Origin: VFZS01 sp964353255 | GTDB lineage: Bacteria > Acidobacteriota > Terriglobia > Bryobacterales > Bryobacteraceae | DNA: 38,539 nt | Assembly: GCA_964353255.1 (NCBI GenBank) | Contig: CAYGVJ010000043.1 | Location: 1 to 38,539, forward strand | Direction: 5' to 3' | In this document: positions 23,075-31,655 of the stretch, piece after piece | Numbering within the stretch: the stretch's first letter is position 1 | Layout: every line of letters starts with the position of its first letter | Notes under the pieces: generated by a model | Seen by the model: only the letters and a program-made list of their open reading frames with translations | Told to the model about the DNA's origin: nothing | The model's database searches: none | Translations under genes and position numbers: made by a program

Positions 23075-24374
23075 GGCGCTCAGCCGGCGGCTTCCTCCGC
23101 CCCCGGCGGCCGGCCGCGCGGTTACCGCGAACGGCTGCCCCCTCGGCGCTCTTCCTCCGCGGGGCACGCTTGCGTTTCGGCGCACCGATCACCAGTGGAG
23201 CGCTCTCGTTGGATTCCGGTTGCTTCTCCTCCTCCGGCAGGGGAGTCGCGGGCGCCTCCGGCAGCGCGGGCGGATAGAACTCGGCGCCCAGATACACCAG
23301 CAGGCCCTTCTCCTCGTCCGGTTCCAGCCGTACCAGCAGCTTGTCCTGGGCGAAGTTAAGCAGCTCGGTGAACTCCTGGAAACCGTACCTCTTGCAATCG
23401 AACTCCGGCCGCGACTCGCGCACCCAGGCCGCCAGATCATCGACCAAGCAGCCCGCATCCAGCTCCAGGCGGTGTGTCTCCAGGAAGTCCCGGAGCAGCG
23501 GCAGCGCCTCCTCGGGCTTGGGCGCCGGTTCCTCGGGCTTGGTCTTGCGCTCGATGACGTACCGCCCTTCGCCGCCGCTGACATTGACGTAGCCGGCGGC
23601 CTTCAGCTTCTCGACGAACTCGCTGAAGCTCCCGGCGCCGTAAGCCCTCTCGGTGAAGGTGGAATTGAGCTGGAGCATGGTGGACTTGAGCAGGCCGAGC
23701 TGGGGCGTGACCTCGCGGCGCTCCAGCACGTGCAGGGCGCGCTCGACCAGCGGCATGGCCTGGGCCAGATCCAAAGGCGGGGGACGCCGTCGGGGTTGCC
23801 GGGGCTGCTGCTGGCGCGGAGGGCCCTTCGGCGGCGGTGGCGGCGGCGGCGGCGGCTCGGTCTCCTTGCCGTCGCCGCGCGGCGCTGGGCGGCTCTGCCG
23901 CGGCGGCTCGTCCCAGAGCGACTCGAAGCTGATGAACTCGTGGCAGTTTCTTTGGAGGATCGTGCTGGTGAAGGCGCGCCCGCCCACCACGAAGACGGTC
24001 TTGCCGTATTCCTTCAGCTTGTTGAGCAGCGGGATGAAATCGCTGTCGCCGCTGACGATGGCGAAGGCGTTGACGTGGCCGTGGGTGAAGGCCATCTCCA
24101 GCGCGTCCAGGGCCAAGTTGATGTCGGCGCCGTTCTTGTCGCCGCGCGGCGAGGGGATGCGCTGCACCATCTGGACAGCGTTCTCGGCCATCTGGCGCTT
24201 GGCGCCCTCTTGACGGCCCCAGTCGGCGTAGGCGAACTTGGCCACGATGTCGCCGCGCTCTTTGAGCGCGTCCAGCAGCGCGGCCACGTCCAGGTCGCGT
24301 TGCAGGGTGGATTTCACGCCGATTTCGATGTTGTCGTAATCGATAAAAACGGCTATCTTGAGTTTCTCGTTCAT
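23058..24374 (-). CDS. NYN-domain protein with OST-HTH/LOTUS-type domains
   Basis: A 438-aa cytoplasmic protein. Residues ~1-150 are a NYN (PIN-like, DUF88) nuclease-fold domain: AVFIDYDNIEIG and FAIVSGDSDFIPLLNKLKEY hold the acidic metal-site residues. A Pro-rich linker (KETEPPPPPPPPPKGPPRQQ and beyond, ~175-200) follows, then two LOTUS/OST-HTH-like segments (~205-272, GSFSEFVEKLKAAGYVNVSG; ~290-362, YGFQEFTELLNFAQDKLLVR). The C-terminus is very basic (KRKRAPRRKS), likely RNA-binding. NYN-LOTUS proteins are predicted RNA-processing nucleases. The ATG at 24374 is the start of the NYN domain; the open frame extends further upstream but only as a shadow of the next gene. Confidence 0.88.
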   Translation of the reverse strand: MNEKLKIAVFIDYDNIEIGVKSTLQRDLDVAALLDALKERGDIVAKFAYADWGRQEGAKRQMAENAVQMVQRIPSPRGDKNGADINLALDALEMAFTHGHVNAFAIVSGDSDFIPLLNKLKEYGKTVFVVGGRAFTSTILQRNCHEFISFESLWDEPPRQSRPAPRGDGKETEPPPPPPPPPKGPPRQQQPRQPRRRPPPLDLAQAMPLVERALHVLERREVTPQLGLLKSTMLQLNSTFTERAYGAGSFSEFVEKLKAAGYVNVSGGEGRYVIERKTKPEEPAPKPEEALPLLRDFLETHRLELDAGCLVDDLAAWVRESRPEFDCKRYGFQEFTELLNFAQDKLLVRLEPDEEKGLLVYLGAEFYPPALPEAPATPLPEEEKQPESNESAPLVIGAPKRKRAPRRKSAEGAAVRGNRAAGRRGRRKPPAERHDRTA

Positions 24375-24463
24375 GCTTCCACGGGCAGCCTCCGTACTGC
24401 CCCGTCTACTCCCAGGATACTCCGTTTCGGGCAGGTTCCCAAGAGCATTCGGTCTTTGGGCGC

Positions 24464-25246
24464 CTATCCTGCTCCCCCGGGCTCGCCCAGGATGAAGCGC
24501 CGCAGTTCGGCCTCCAGCGCGGGCACGCAGGCGGCCGCGTTGCCGCCGTAGATGCTGCTCCCGCCGTCGAAGTTGAAGAACGCCGCTCCCGCCTCTTCCA
24601 GAATGATCTTCAGCGGCGCCAAGTCCCAGGCTGCGGCGTAGGGCTCGATCCAGGCGTCCGCTCGCCCCGAGGCCACCAGCATGGCGTCCTGGCACCCTCC
24701 GAAACTGCGGACCGACCAGAACCGCTTCGTCCACTCCAGGAGCCGCTCCGCGAAAGGCATTCTCCCGACTTCGTTCAGGCCGTTGACGCACAGCACTGCC
24801 TGGGCCGGTTCGCTGACGCCCGACACGCGGATCCGGCTCCCGTCCACGTATGCCCCGCCGCCACGCGCGGCGAAGTACATCGCGCCTTGCGCCGCCAGAT
24901 GGCAGACACCGGTCACCACTTCGCCTTGTGCCTCCAGCGCGATCAGTACGCCCCAGGTGGGACAGCCCCGTACGTAGTCCTTGGTGCCGTCGATCGGGTC
25001 GATGATCCAGCGCCGGCCGGAGGCCGCCTCCTTCAGCGTTCCTTCTTCCCCAATCAGCCCGTCCTCGGCAAAGGCCTCTTCGAGCCCGTGGGCGATCAGC
25101 CGCTCGCACTCACGATCCGCGGCGGTAACCGGAGAAAGGTCCGGCTTGCTTTCCGTTCGGATTCCCCGGGCCTGGAGGCTGAGGGCCACTCCACCCGCTT
25201 GCGCGGCCAGGCGGCGGGCCACGTTCAATTCTCTCTCCCACGCCAT
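24464..25246 (-). CDS. Inositol monophosphatase family protein
   Basis: A 260-aa Mg2+-dependent phosphatase of the IMPase family, which includes inositol, histidinol and related phosphatases. The metal-site motifs are present: GLIGEEG (about residue 65), WIIDPIDGTKDYVRGCPTWG (about 83-102) and AAAWDLAPLKIILEEAGA (about 205). Length is typical. ATG 25246 is preferred because TACAAT lies 7 nt upstream. Starting at ATG 25255 would place the start inside that hexamer. The histidinol-phosphatase subgroup is plausible from the overall pattern, but the substrate is not determinable here. It is divergent from the acyl-CoA synthetase gene. Confidence 0.9.
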   Translation of the reverse strand: MAWERELNVARRLAAQAGGVALSLQARGIRTESKPDLSPVTAADRECERLIAHGLEEAFAEDGLIGEEGTLKEAASGRRWIIDPIDGTKDYVRGCPTWGVLIALEAQGEVVTGVCHLAAQGAMYFAARGGGAYVDGSRIRVSGVSEPAQAVLCVNGLNEVGRMPFAERLLEWTKRFWSVRSFGGCQDAMLVASGRADAWIEPYAAAWDLAPLKIILEEAGAAFFNFDGGSSIYGGNAAACVPALEAELRRFILGEPGGAG

Positions 25247-25253
25247 GGGCGCC

Positions 25254-25259
25254 ATTGTA
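25254..25259 (-). promoter_or_regulatory. -10 element TACAAT for the leaderless IMPase-family gene
   Basis: TACAAT on the minus strand ends 7 nt before ATG 25246. No clear -35 hexamer is visible. It decides between two candidate ATG codons. Confidence 0.55.
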
Positions 25260-25292
25260 CCCCGAAAGGGTGTTACGCTATCGCTGATTCCG

Positions 25293-27041
25293 ATGCCCGC
25301 CACTACAGTCTTTGGCCTCCTGGTGGAGGCCGCCGAACGCTACGGCGACGCTCCCGCGCTCTATCAACCCACCGGTGGAGAACCCGGCTACCGGGTCTAT
25401 TCCTGGAGCCATTACCGGCGCGCCGCCGAGGAGATCGCCGCGGGGCTACAGCGCCTCGGAATCCGGAAAGGCGACGTGGTGGCCCTGGCTTCGGAAACGC
25501 GCGCGGAGCTTTACCTGGCGGATCTGGGCGTCATGGCTGCCGGCGGGATCGCCGCGGCGCTCTACACCAGCTACCCGGCGGCCGAGGAGGCAGGCGTCTT
25601 AAGGGCCTGCGATGCGCGGGCCGTTTTCATCGAGGATGCGAAAGCTCTCCGGCGGCTGCGCCAGGCCGCGGATCCGCCTCCAGCGGTGCAGTGGATTCTC
25701 CTGACCGGCGAGGCCGAAGGCGCGCTCAGCCTGGAAGAGTTGAGGCGATTGGGACGCCAGGCGCTGTCCGAGGATCCGGAACTGCGGCAGCGCATGCAGG
25801 CCGACGTGTCGCCCTCGGATCCCGCCATTCTTTACCTGACCAGCGGCGCCACCGGCGAACCAAAGATGGCTCTGGTGAGCCACCAGGCCCTGGTGGCCAA
25901 CATCCAGATGGGTCCGCCGGCGCTCCATCTCGACGCGCGCGACTCGATGCTGGCCTTCCTGCCCGCGGCCCACATCACTCAGCGCGTGGTGGTCGAGCTG
26001 CTGCCGATCCTGTGCGGCGTGCCGGTGTGGTTCTCGGAAAGCCTCATGAGACTGCCCGAGGAGTTGCGCTCGGTCGAACCCACCATCTTCGTGGCGCCGC
26101 CGCGGCTTTGGGAGCGGGTCCACGCCAGCATCCGAGTGGAGCTGGCGAAGCGCCCCGCCTGGGCGCGGCGGCTCTTCCAGGCGGCCTTCGAGCTAGGGTT
26201 GGACGCCACCCGGCGGCAGCAAGCGGGTCAGCCCCTGCCGGCCTGGCGGGGCGCGCTCCTGGGGCTGGCCGACAGGATACTGTTTCGCAGGCTGCGCTCT
26301 CGTTTCGGCCGCCGGATGCGCGTGTGCGGCTCCGGCTCGGCGCCCTTGGGCAAGGATCTGGCGGAGTTTTACATGGCTATCGGGCTGCCGCTGATCGAGG
26401 GCTACGGGCTGACCGAGGGGGGAGTGGTAGTCATGAATCCGCTGGAGGCCCCGCGCCCTGGGAGCATCGGCCGGCCCCTGCCCGGCGTCGAGGTGCGCCT
26501 GGCAGAGGACGGCGAGCTGCTGCTCCGCAGCCCCAGCTTGTTCTCCGGCTACTACCGGGACCCGGCAGCCACCGCTCAAGTGCTCCGCGACGGCTGGCTG
26601 CACACCGGCGATCTGGCGGAAATCGACGCCGATGGTTACGTCCACATCACCGGCCGCAAGAAGGAGCTGATCGTAGCCTCCAACGGGAGCAAGATCTTCC
26701 CCGCGCGCATCGAGGCTTTGTTCCGCATGGAGCCTGTCGTCAGCCACGTACTGGTGGTGGGTGACCGGCGCCCTTACATAGCCGCCCTGGTGACGGTGAA
26801 CACCGGCGTGGCCGAGTCCCTCCAGGCCCCGCTCGGCGCAGCGGTGAGGGAGGCGGTGGAGCGGGTGAACCGATGCCTGGCGCCCTTCGAGCAGATCCGC
26901 AAGTTCCGGGTTCTCGAGCGCGATTTCAGCATCGAGAAGGGCGAGTTGACGCCCACGCTCAAGCTGCGCCGCAGCCGCATCCTGGAGAACTTCCGCGACG
27001 TGGTCCGGGAGTTGTACGGGGGCAAGGATCAGCCGGGGTAG
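25293..27041 (+). CDS. Long-chain fatty-acyl-CoA synthetase (AMP-binding family)
   Basis: A 582-aa adenylate-forming enzyme that activates a fatty acid with ATP and CoA. The P-loop-like motif reads LYLTSGATGEPKMALVSH at about residue 180, with A and M where TTG and KG are usual. EGYGLTEGG is at about 370, HTGDLAEIDADGYVHITGRK at about 437, and the catalytic-type Lys of the C-terminal domain is near LTPTLKLRR. The organisation matches the FadD15/long-chain ACSL branch. ATG 25293 has TACGCT 13 nt upstream, so the leader would be very short. The 3' end overlaps the convergent histidine kinase gene by 13 nt. Confidence 0.9.
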   Translation: MPATTVFGLLVEAAERYGDAPALYQPTGGEPGYRVYSWSHYRRAAEEIAAGLQRLGIRKGDVVALASETRAELYLADLGVMAAGGIAAALYTSYPAAEEAGVLRACDARAVFIEDAKALRRLRQAADPPPAVQWILLTGEAEGALSLEELRRLGRQALSEDPELRQRMQADVSPSDPAILYLTSGATGEPKMALVSHQALVANIQMGPPALHLDARDSMLAFLPAAHITQRVVVELLPILCGVPVWFSESLMRLPEELRSVEPTIFVAPPRLWERVHASIRVELAKRPAWARRLFQAAFELGLDATRRQQAGQPLPAWRGALLGLADRILFRRLRSRFGRRMRVCGSGSAPLGKDLAEFYMAIGLPLIEGYGLTEGGVVVMNPLEAPRPGSIGRPLPGVEVRLAEDGELLLRSPSLFSGYYRDPAATAQVLRDGWLHTGDLAEIDADGYVHITGRKKELIVASNGSKIFPARIEALFRMEPVVSHVLVVGDRRPYIAALVTVNTGVAESLQAPLGAAVREAVERVNRCLAPFEQIRKFRVLERDFSIEKGELTPTLKLRRSRILENFRDVVRELYGGKDQPG

Positions 27042-29176
27042 CCTTCGCGCTTGGCCGCCGGCTCTTCCGCCGCCGTGCCCTGCACGAGCCACCGCCGTAG
27101 GATGGCCTCCAGTTCGGCGATCTTGAGCGGTTTGCCGAGGTAATCGTCCATGCCCGCCGCCAGGCACCGCTCGCGGTCCCCCTCCATGGTGTGCGCCGTG
27201 AGGGCGATAATGGGGGGCCGCGCCTCCGTGGGCAGCCTCCGCCGGATTTCCGCCGTGGCCTCAAAGCCGTCCATCTCCGGCATCTGGCAATCCATCAGCA
27301 CCACATCGTACGGGGACTGGCAGGCCATCTCGACGGCCTGTCTTCCATTGGCGGCCACTTCCGCCCGGCAGCCCAGTCTCTCCAGCATGCGGATGGTGAC
27401 TCGCTGGTTGACGATATTGTCCTCGGCCAGCAGCACCCGGCCCGCGAGCGGCCCGCGGCGCCGGCCCTCGACCGCCGTCTGTAGTTGGCGCAGTCCCGAG
27501 TCCCCGGTGGCAGGCTGGGCCACCTGATCCAGCGGCAGGTATAGAACAAACCAGAAGCGGGAGCTTCTGCCGAGGCTGCTGCTGACGTGGATCTCGCCGC
27601 CCATCAGTTCCACCAGATGCTTGGAAATGGCCAGGCCCAGGCCGGTGCCTCCCTGGCGATGGGTGATCGAAGTCCCCGTCTGCGCGTACTTTTGAAAAAG
27701 CAAAGGCAGCTTGTCGGCCGGGATCCCGATACCGGTGTCCTCGACGGCCACCGAGACACGGCACGCCGCTGCGGAGGTCTTCTCGGCGGTCAGCTCAATC
27801 AGGACCCTCCCCTGAGCCGTGAACCTGACGGCGTTGCTGACCAGATTCGTGAGCACTTGCCGGATGCGCAGCGCATCTCCGATGAACCGGCGTGGGCAGC
27901 CGGGGGCGTGGCGCCAGACGAAGTCCAGACCCTTCTCCCTGGCCCGCGGCGCCAGCAGCGCTTCCACTTCCTCAACCAGCGCGACCAGGTCAAAGGGGGC
28001 CCGCTCGATGGAAAGCCTGCCGGAAGTGATCTTGGACAGGTCCAGTATGTCATTGATGATGGCCAGCAAGGCATCGGCGGAGCTGCGGATGGTCTCGGCG
28101 TACTCTTTCTGCTCGGCGTCGAGAGGTGTCTCCAGTAACAGGCCGGTCATCCCGATGATCCCGTTCATCGGCGTGCGGATCTCGTGGCTCATGCTGGCCA
28201 GAAACTCCGACTTGGCGGCGTTGGCCCGGTCAGCGGCCCGCCGGGCAGAGCGCAGACGCTGGGTCTGCCAGGCCAGCAGGCCCAGGAGCAAGGCCATTAG
28301 CGACAGCCCCCCGATCAGGTACCACGTGCGGCGCTCCGCCGCAGTGAGGTAGTAGATCAACGAGGCCTCGTTGTTCGGGTCAAGGAACCACCGGAAGTAG
28401 GTCGCGGAGATCGTACCATCCGCCGCCATCTTCCCGATCTCGTCACGGATGGCGTCCGCGGCCTGGCGCGCGCCCGGCACCGCCCGGCTGGCGCCTACTC
28501 CGAACCAGATGCGGCCTTCGGGGAGCAGGACGAATCGCAGGGGAGTGTGCTCGCAGGCCTTAGCCTGGCTGAGCAGGGCGGTATGGCCGGCGCTGCCGCC
28601 CACCAAGCCCGCCTCAGCCTGCCCCGAGCATACGGCCGCCAGTACCTCTCCCACGTCGCCCACCGGCACCAGCCGGGCGCGCGGGAAGTTCGTGCGGGCC
28701 ATGCGTACGTGTATGTTGATCTTGCTGTGGGCCACAGTGCGCCCGGCCGTGTCCCTGGGGTGCATAATTCTGCTTGGGCCGAGCGTCACCATCCAGGGGC
28801 TCATCATCAGCCAGGGCTCGGTGATGTGGAAGAGTTTTTCCCTTTCCGGCAGCCAGCCCACCAGGGGCCAAAGGGCGGCCGTGCCTTGCGGTAAGGCGCG
28901 GTCCGGACCCATGGGTAGGTGGACCCATTGGAGGCCAATGCCGCGCCGGCGGCAGGCCTCCGCTATGATCTCGATGACCGGGCCGCTGGGTGAGCCGTCC
29001 GCCTTAACATACTGGTACGGCGGAGACTGCTGGTAGCCGATGCGGAACGGTCCGCGGGGTGGGGTGCGGGCCTGCCACTTCCGGATTCCCCAGACACCAG
29101 CCAGGATTCCGCAGCCCAGAAAACACACTACTGCGGCCAGTCGCCAGCCGGAGAGACGGCGCAAGTTTACGTACAC
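27029..29176 (-). CDS. BvgS-like hybrid sensor histidine kinase with periplasmic solute-binding domain
   Basis: A 715-aa membrane kinase. A signal anchor (about residues 12-30) is followed by a periplasmic SBP_bac_3-type sensor, about residues 40-270 (GPFRIGYQQSPPYQYVKADG). A second transmembrane helix spans about 284-304 (WYLIGGLSLMALLLGLLAWQ). HisKA has the phosphorylatable His in SMSHEIRTPMNGIIGM (about residue 330). HATPase_c has NLVSNAVRF, EDTGIGIP and GTGLGLAI. A C-terminal receiver has its Asp in VLMDCQMPEMDG (about 626) and the KPLK lysine. There is no Hpt domain, so a separate phosphotransfer protein may exist elsewhere. GTG 29176 has AGGGAG 6 nt upstream. It probably senses an amino-acid-like small molecule (inferred from the sensor class). 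Confidence 0.92.
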   Translation of the reverse strand: MYVNLRRLSGWRLAAVVCFLGCGILAGVWGIRKWQARTPPRGPFRIGYQQSPPYQYVKADGSPSGPVIEIIAEACRRRGIGLQWVHLPMGPDRALPQGTAALWPLVGWLPEREKLFHITEPWLMMSPWMVTLGPSRIMHPRDTAGRTVAHSKINIHVRMARTNFPRARLVPVGDVGEVLAAVCSGQAEAGLVGGSAGHTALLSQAKACEHTPLRFVLLPEGRIWFGVGASRAVPGARQAADAIRDEIGKMAADGTISATYFRWFLDPNNEASLIYYLTAAERRTWYLIGGLSLMALLLGLLAWQTQRLRSARRAADRANAAKSEFLASMSHEIRTPMNGIIGMTGLLLETPLDAEQKEYAETIRSSADALLAIINDILDLSKITSGRLSIERAPFDLVALVEEVEALLAPRAREKGLDFVWRHAPGCPRRFIGDALRIRQVLTNLVSNAVRFTAQGRVLIELTAEKTSAAACRVSVAVEDTGIGIPADKLPLLFQKYAQTGTSITHRQGGTGLGLAISKHLVELMGGEIHVSSSLGRSSRFWFVLYLPLDQVAQPATGDSGLRQLQTAVEGRRRGPLAGRVLLAEDNIVNQRVTIRMLERLGCRAEVAANGRQAVEMACQSPYDVVLMDCQMPEMDGFEATAEIRRRLPTEARPPIIALTAHTMEGDRERCLAAGMDDYLGKPLKIAELEAILRRWLVQGTAAEEPAAKREGYPG

Positions 29177-29230
29177 GCGAGGCTCCCTACTCTTATCGGC
29201 AGCTTGCGGCTGGCTTGTAGGGGGCTCAGT

Positions 29231-29363
29231 GGGGTGCTGAAAAAGGCCTCTCCCTCAAGGCCCGAGGACGACAAGCTAAAGCATGTCCCACAATGCCCAA
29301 TCAGGCATTTGCGCGCCCACGTAGGACATGCTTCAGCTTGTCCAAGGCCTTTTTCAGCACCCC
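29231..29363. mobile_element. 133-bp palindromic MITE-like element
   Basis: The termini are a perfect 19-bp inverted repeat, GGGGTGCTGAAAAAGGCCT (29231-29249) with its complement at 29345-29363. An inner pair, GACAAGCTAAAGCATGTCC (29270-29288) and 29324-29342, differs at one of 19 positions. A small AATGCC/GGCATT hairpin fills the centre. It has no coding capacity. It ends two bases before the DUF5916 stop codon and could also act as a terminator. The 11-mer TGCTGAAAAAG recurs at 38281-38291. Confidence 0.75.
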
Positions 29364-29364
29364 C

Positions 29365-31602
29365 CTAGAACCGCAGCAGGTAGCTCAGCTTGACGAAGAG
29401 CTGCCTGCCCGTAGCCAGCCGCGGCGGACCAATGCGGCGCAGCATCGGAGGTGCACCCGGGAGCAGCTCCAGGTTGTCATAGCGGTCGGAGTAACCCACG
29501 TAAAAGGCAATGCCGGGATTCACCAGGTAGGTGAGTAGCAGGTCTGCGGTGAAGCGCTTGCTTCGCTCCAGGTCCACCAGCGACGTGTTGGGCAGCACCG
29601 CGTTGTAGTCGAGGATCGCGCGCAGGGAGAGCGGGCGGGTGAACTGGTAGTTCACCTTCGACCGCAGGATGTGGTTGTTGAATATGCTCGCTCGGTCCCG
29701 GCGGCTGCTCAAACGGCTGTAGATGTAAGTCTGCCCCGCGCGGAGGCGAGCGGTCGGACGCAGGGTGAAGCCCGCCTGGCTTTCGGCCGAGTTGGCGCTG
29801 GAAGGCGCCAGGGGCGCGGCCGGGTGGTAGTTGACGCTCTTGCCGGCCGTGTGCTGTCCCTTCAGCTCCAGCCATCTCCAGCGCCGGGTGGTGGCGCTCA
29901 GGCCGGTCGAGTTTTCGCGGAAGCTCCGGCCTTCGTAAAGCTCGTAGTTCTGGTTGTGGCCGCCCCCGAGGATGGTCGGGCCGGGAAACTCGACCTCGAA
30001 GCCCGCCCCGCCTGTCCAGTCTTGCACTCGGCCTTGCCGGTTCCAGTTGGCCAGCACGGCGGCATTCACATCCAAACGCACCAGGCGCCGGCGCTCCGGC
30101 AACCAGCGATATCCGGCGAAGTGCTCGGTCTGGCGGATATCCACCCGGCGGATGAACCCCAGCGGGGCGCGAAAGTCGGGGCTGAAATCCAGGTAGCGCG
30201 AGAAGTAGTGCAGGTGCCGGCCCTGGTGTTCCAGGCGCGCGTAGTAGGCCGGCCCGGCCAGCCGTCCGCCGTCTTCCTCGCGGGTGTAGCTGCGTAGCAG
30301 TTGGCCGCTCACCGTCCAGTTGGGGTTGAGCCGCAGACGCGTGTCCAGAGAGAACACCCGGTTGAAGGACGAACCATGATCGCGGCTGGTGACCAGCAGG
30401 CCGACGCTGGACTGCCCGGCGAAATCCCGCCGCAGGCGCAGTACGCCGATGCCGGCGCGGCGGTCCCTCGGCGGCCCGTGCTCTGCCGCCTCGCCCTCGC
30501 CCGCCGCCCGGTCGTCGATCGCCAGCGCCCCCACCACCCAAGGCCCCAGCTTGCCCGTCAGCCGCAGCCCGTACTGCGGGTCGGCGATGCGCCGTGAGAA
30601 GAACAGGCTGAGGGCCGGCTCATAGAATCCCTTGAGGTTGATGGGCGTCTCGAAAATCCCAGAATTTTCGATAAACAGGGGCCGCTTTTCCGGGAAAAAG
30701 ACCTCGTAGCGCCGGTTGACCGTCACCTGCGGCTCGTCGGATTCCACCTGGCTGAAGTCCGGATTCAAGGCCACATCCAGGGTGAGCGCGTCGCGCAGCA
30801 CCGCCTTGGCGTCCAGTCCGGCACGGCCTTCAGTCTCCCGGCGGAACGCAGGCGCCTCCGTGTCCAGGTAGCGGGTCCGCGCGAACATCCCGTAAGGGAT
30901 CAGCTGCAGGTTGCGCCCCGGCGAGATCCGTTCCAGGCCCTCCAGGTCGGCCATCTGCCCCACAAAGCTGCTCACCCGCTGGGTGAGATACGGCCACGTT
31001 GAGAGCTCGTTCTTGCGGGCGATGAGCCGGGCCACCGTTATCCCCCAGCTCTGCACGGGCGAGTTCGGGAAGCGGAGGCTCTTGAAGGGGACCGCCATCC
31101 AGACCACGAATCCTGCCGCGGTCAGCCGCCCCTCGGAATACCATAGCGTGTCGAAACTGGACTCGGGCTCGCCCTGACCCTCAGTGAAAGTCCCGTCAAA
31201 CTGAACCCCCAGCGGGTTGACGGCCAGGATGTAGGCGCGGTGATGATCGTGGAACGTGTCCAGAATCAAGATTACGTGATCATCGCCCTCGAAATCCTCA
31301 CGCTTGCTCATCCGGGCGCGCGCCTTGCCCGGCTCTTCGCGGCAAACGAAGACTGCGTACAGGTTCCGGTCGTCGTAAGAAAGATAGGCTGTGGTCTCCT
31401 GGCTGGCCGGCGTGCCGTCGCCGGGCTGGTACTGGCGGAAGCCGCTCACCCGGACTCCGGACGCGGGGGAAGCGCCGTCCAGGAACTCCTCCAGCTTCGG
31501 CGCCTGCGTCACTCGCGGGATGCGCAGCTTGGGGGGTTCGGCCGCGAACGCGCACAGCGCCGGGCACACACCAAACGCCCAAACCGCTGCACAGGACCCC
31601 AT
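29365..31602 (-). CDS. DUF5916 outer-membrane protein with CBM9-like N-terminal domain
   Basis: A 745-aa protein. The signal peptide (SCAAVWAFGVCPALCAFAA) is followed by a CBM9-like sugar-binding-type domain, about residues 25-205: TAYLSYDDRNLYAVFVCREE, DDHVILILDTFHDHHRAYIL and GFVVWMAVPFKSLRFP. The rest matches DUF5916, a beta-barrel family: NPDFSQVESDEPQVTVNRRY, FPEKRPLFIENSGIF, then alternating strands to a C-terminal aromatic residue (LFVKLSYLLRF), as in outer-membrane barrels. ATG 31602 is supported by TATCGT 6 nt upstream; an in-frame ATG at 31635 adds 11 residues. It probably forms an outer-membrane channel or receptor for oligosaccharides or a polymer (inference). Confidence 0.88.
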   Translation of the reverse strand: MGSCAAVWAFGVCPALCAFAAEPPKLRIPRVTQAPKLEEFLDGASPASGVRVSGFRQYQPGDGTPASQETTAYLSYDDRNLYAVFVCREEPGKARARMSKREDFEGDDHVILILDTFHDHHRAYILAVNPLGVQFDGTFTEGQGEPESSFDTLWYSEGRLTAAGFVVWMAVPFKSLRFPNSPVQSWGITVARLIARKNELSTWPYLTQRVSSFVGQMADLEGLERISPGRNLQLIPYGMFARTRYLDTEAPAFRRETEGRAGLDAKAVLRDALTLDVALNPDFSQVESDEPQVTVNRRYEVFFPEKRPLFIENSGIFETPINLKGFYEPALSLFFSRRIADPQYGLRLTGKLGPWVVGALAIDDRAAGEGEAAEHGPPRDRRAGIGVLRLRRDFAGQSSVGLLVTSRDHGSSFNRVFSLDTRLRLNPNWTVSGQLLRSYTREEDGGRLAGPAYYARLEHQGRHLHYFSRYLDFSPDFRAPLGFIRRVDIRQTEHFAGYRWLPERRRLVRLDVNAAVLANWNRQGRVQDWTGGAGFEVEFPGPTILGGGHNQNYELYEGRSFRENSTGLSATTRRWRWLELKGQHTAGKSVNYHPAAPLAPSSANSAESQAGFTLRPTARLRAGQTYIYSRLSSRRDRASIFNNHILRSKVNYQFTRPLSLRAILDYNAVLPNTSLVDLERSKRFTADLLLTYLVNPGIAFYVGYSDRYDNLELLPGAPPMLRRIGPPRLATGRQLFVKLSYLLRF

Positions 31603-31608
31603 CAAGCT

Positions 31609-31618
31609 ACGATAGCAT
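31609..31618. promoter_or_regulatory. Divergent -10 elements sharing one TA
   Basis: ACGATAGCAT reads TATCGT leftward (31614-31609), 6 nt before ATG 31602, and TAGCAT rightward (31613-31618), 37 nt before GTG 31656. The TA at 31613-31614 is common. It is the same architecture as at 20134-20143. Confidence 0.5.
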
Positions 31619-31655
31619 GTAGGGGACGGGCACATTCACGCGAGAGGCCCCGCCA

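Noticed and set aside
22905..24551. 548-aa plus-strand open frame
   Set aside because: It is antisense to RidA and the NYN-LOTUS gene, has low-complexity Arg/Leu-rich composition and shows no domain.
24464..25109. Open frame that would extend the NYN-LOTUS protein to 683 aa
   Set aside because: The extra N-terminal part is a shadow of the IMPase-family gene in another frame. The NYN domain itself starts at ATG 24374.
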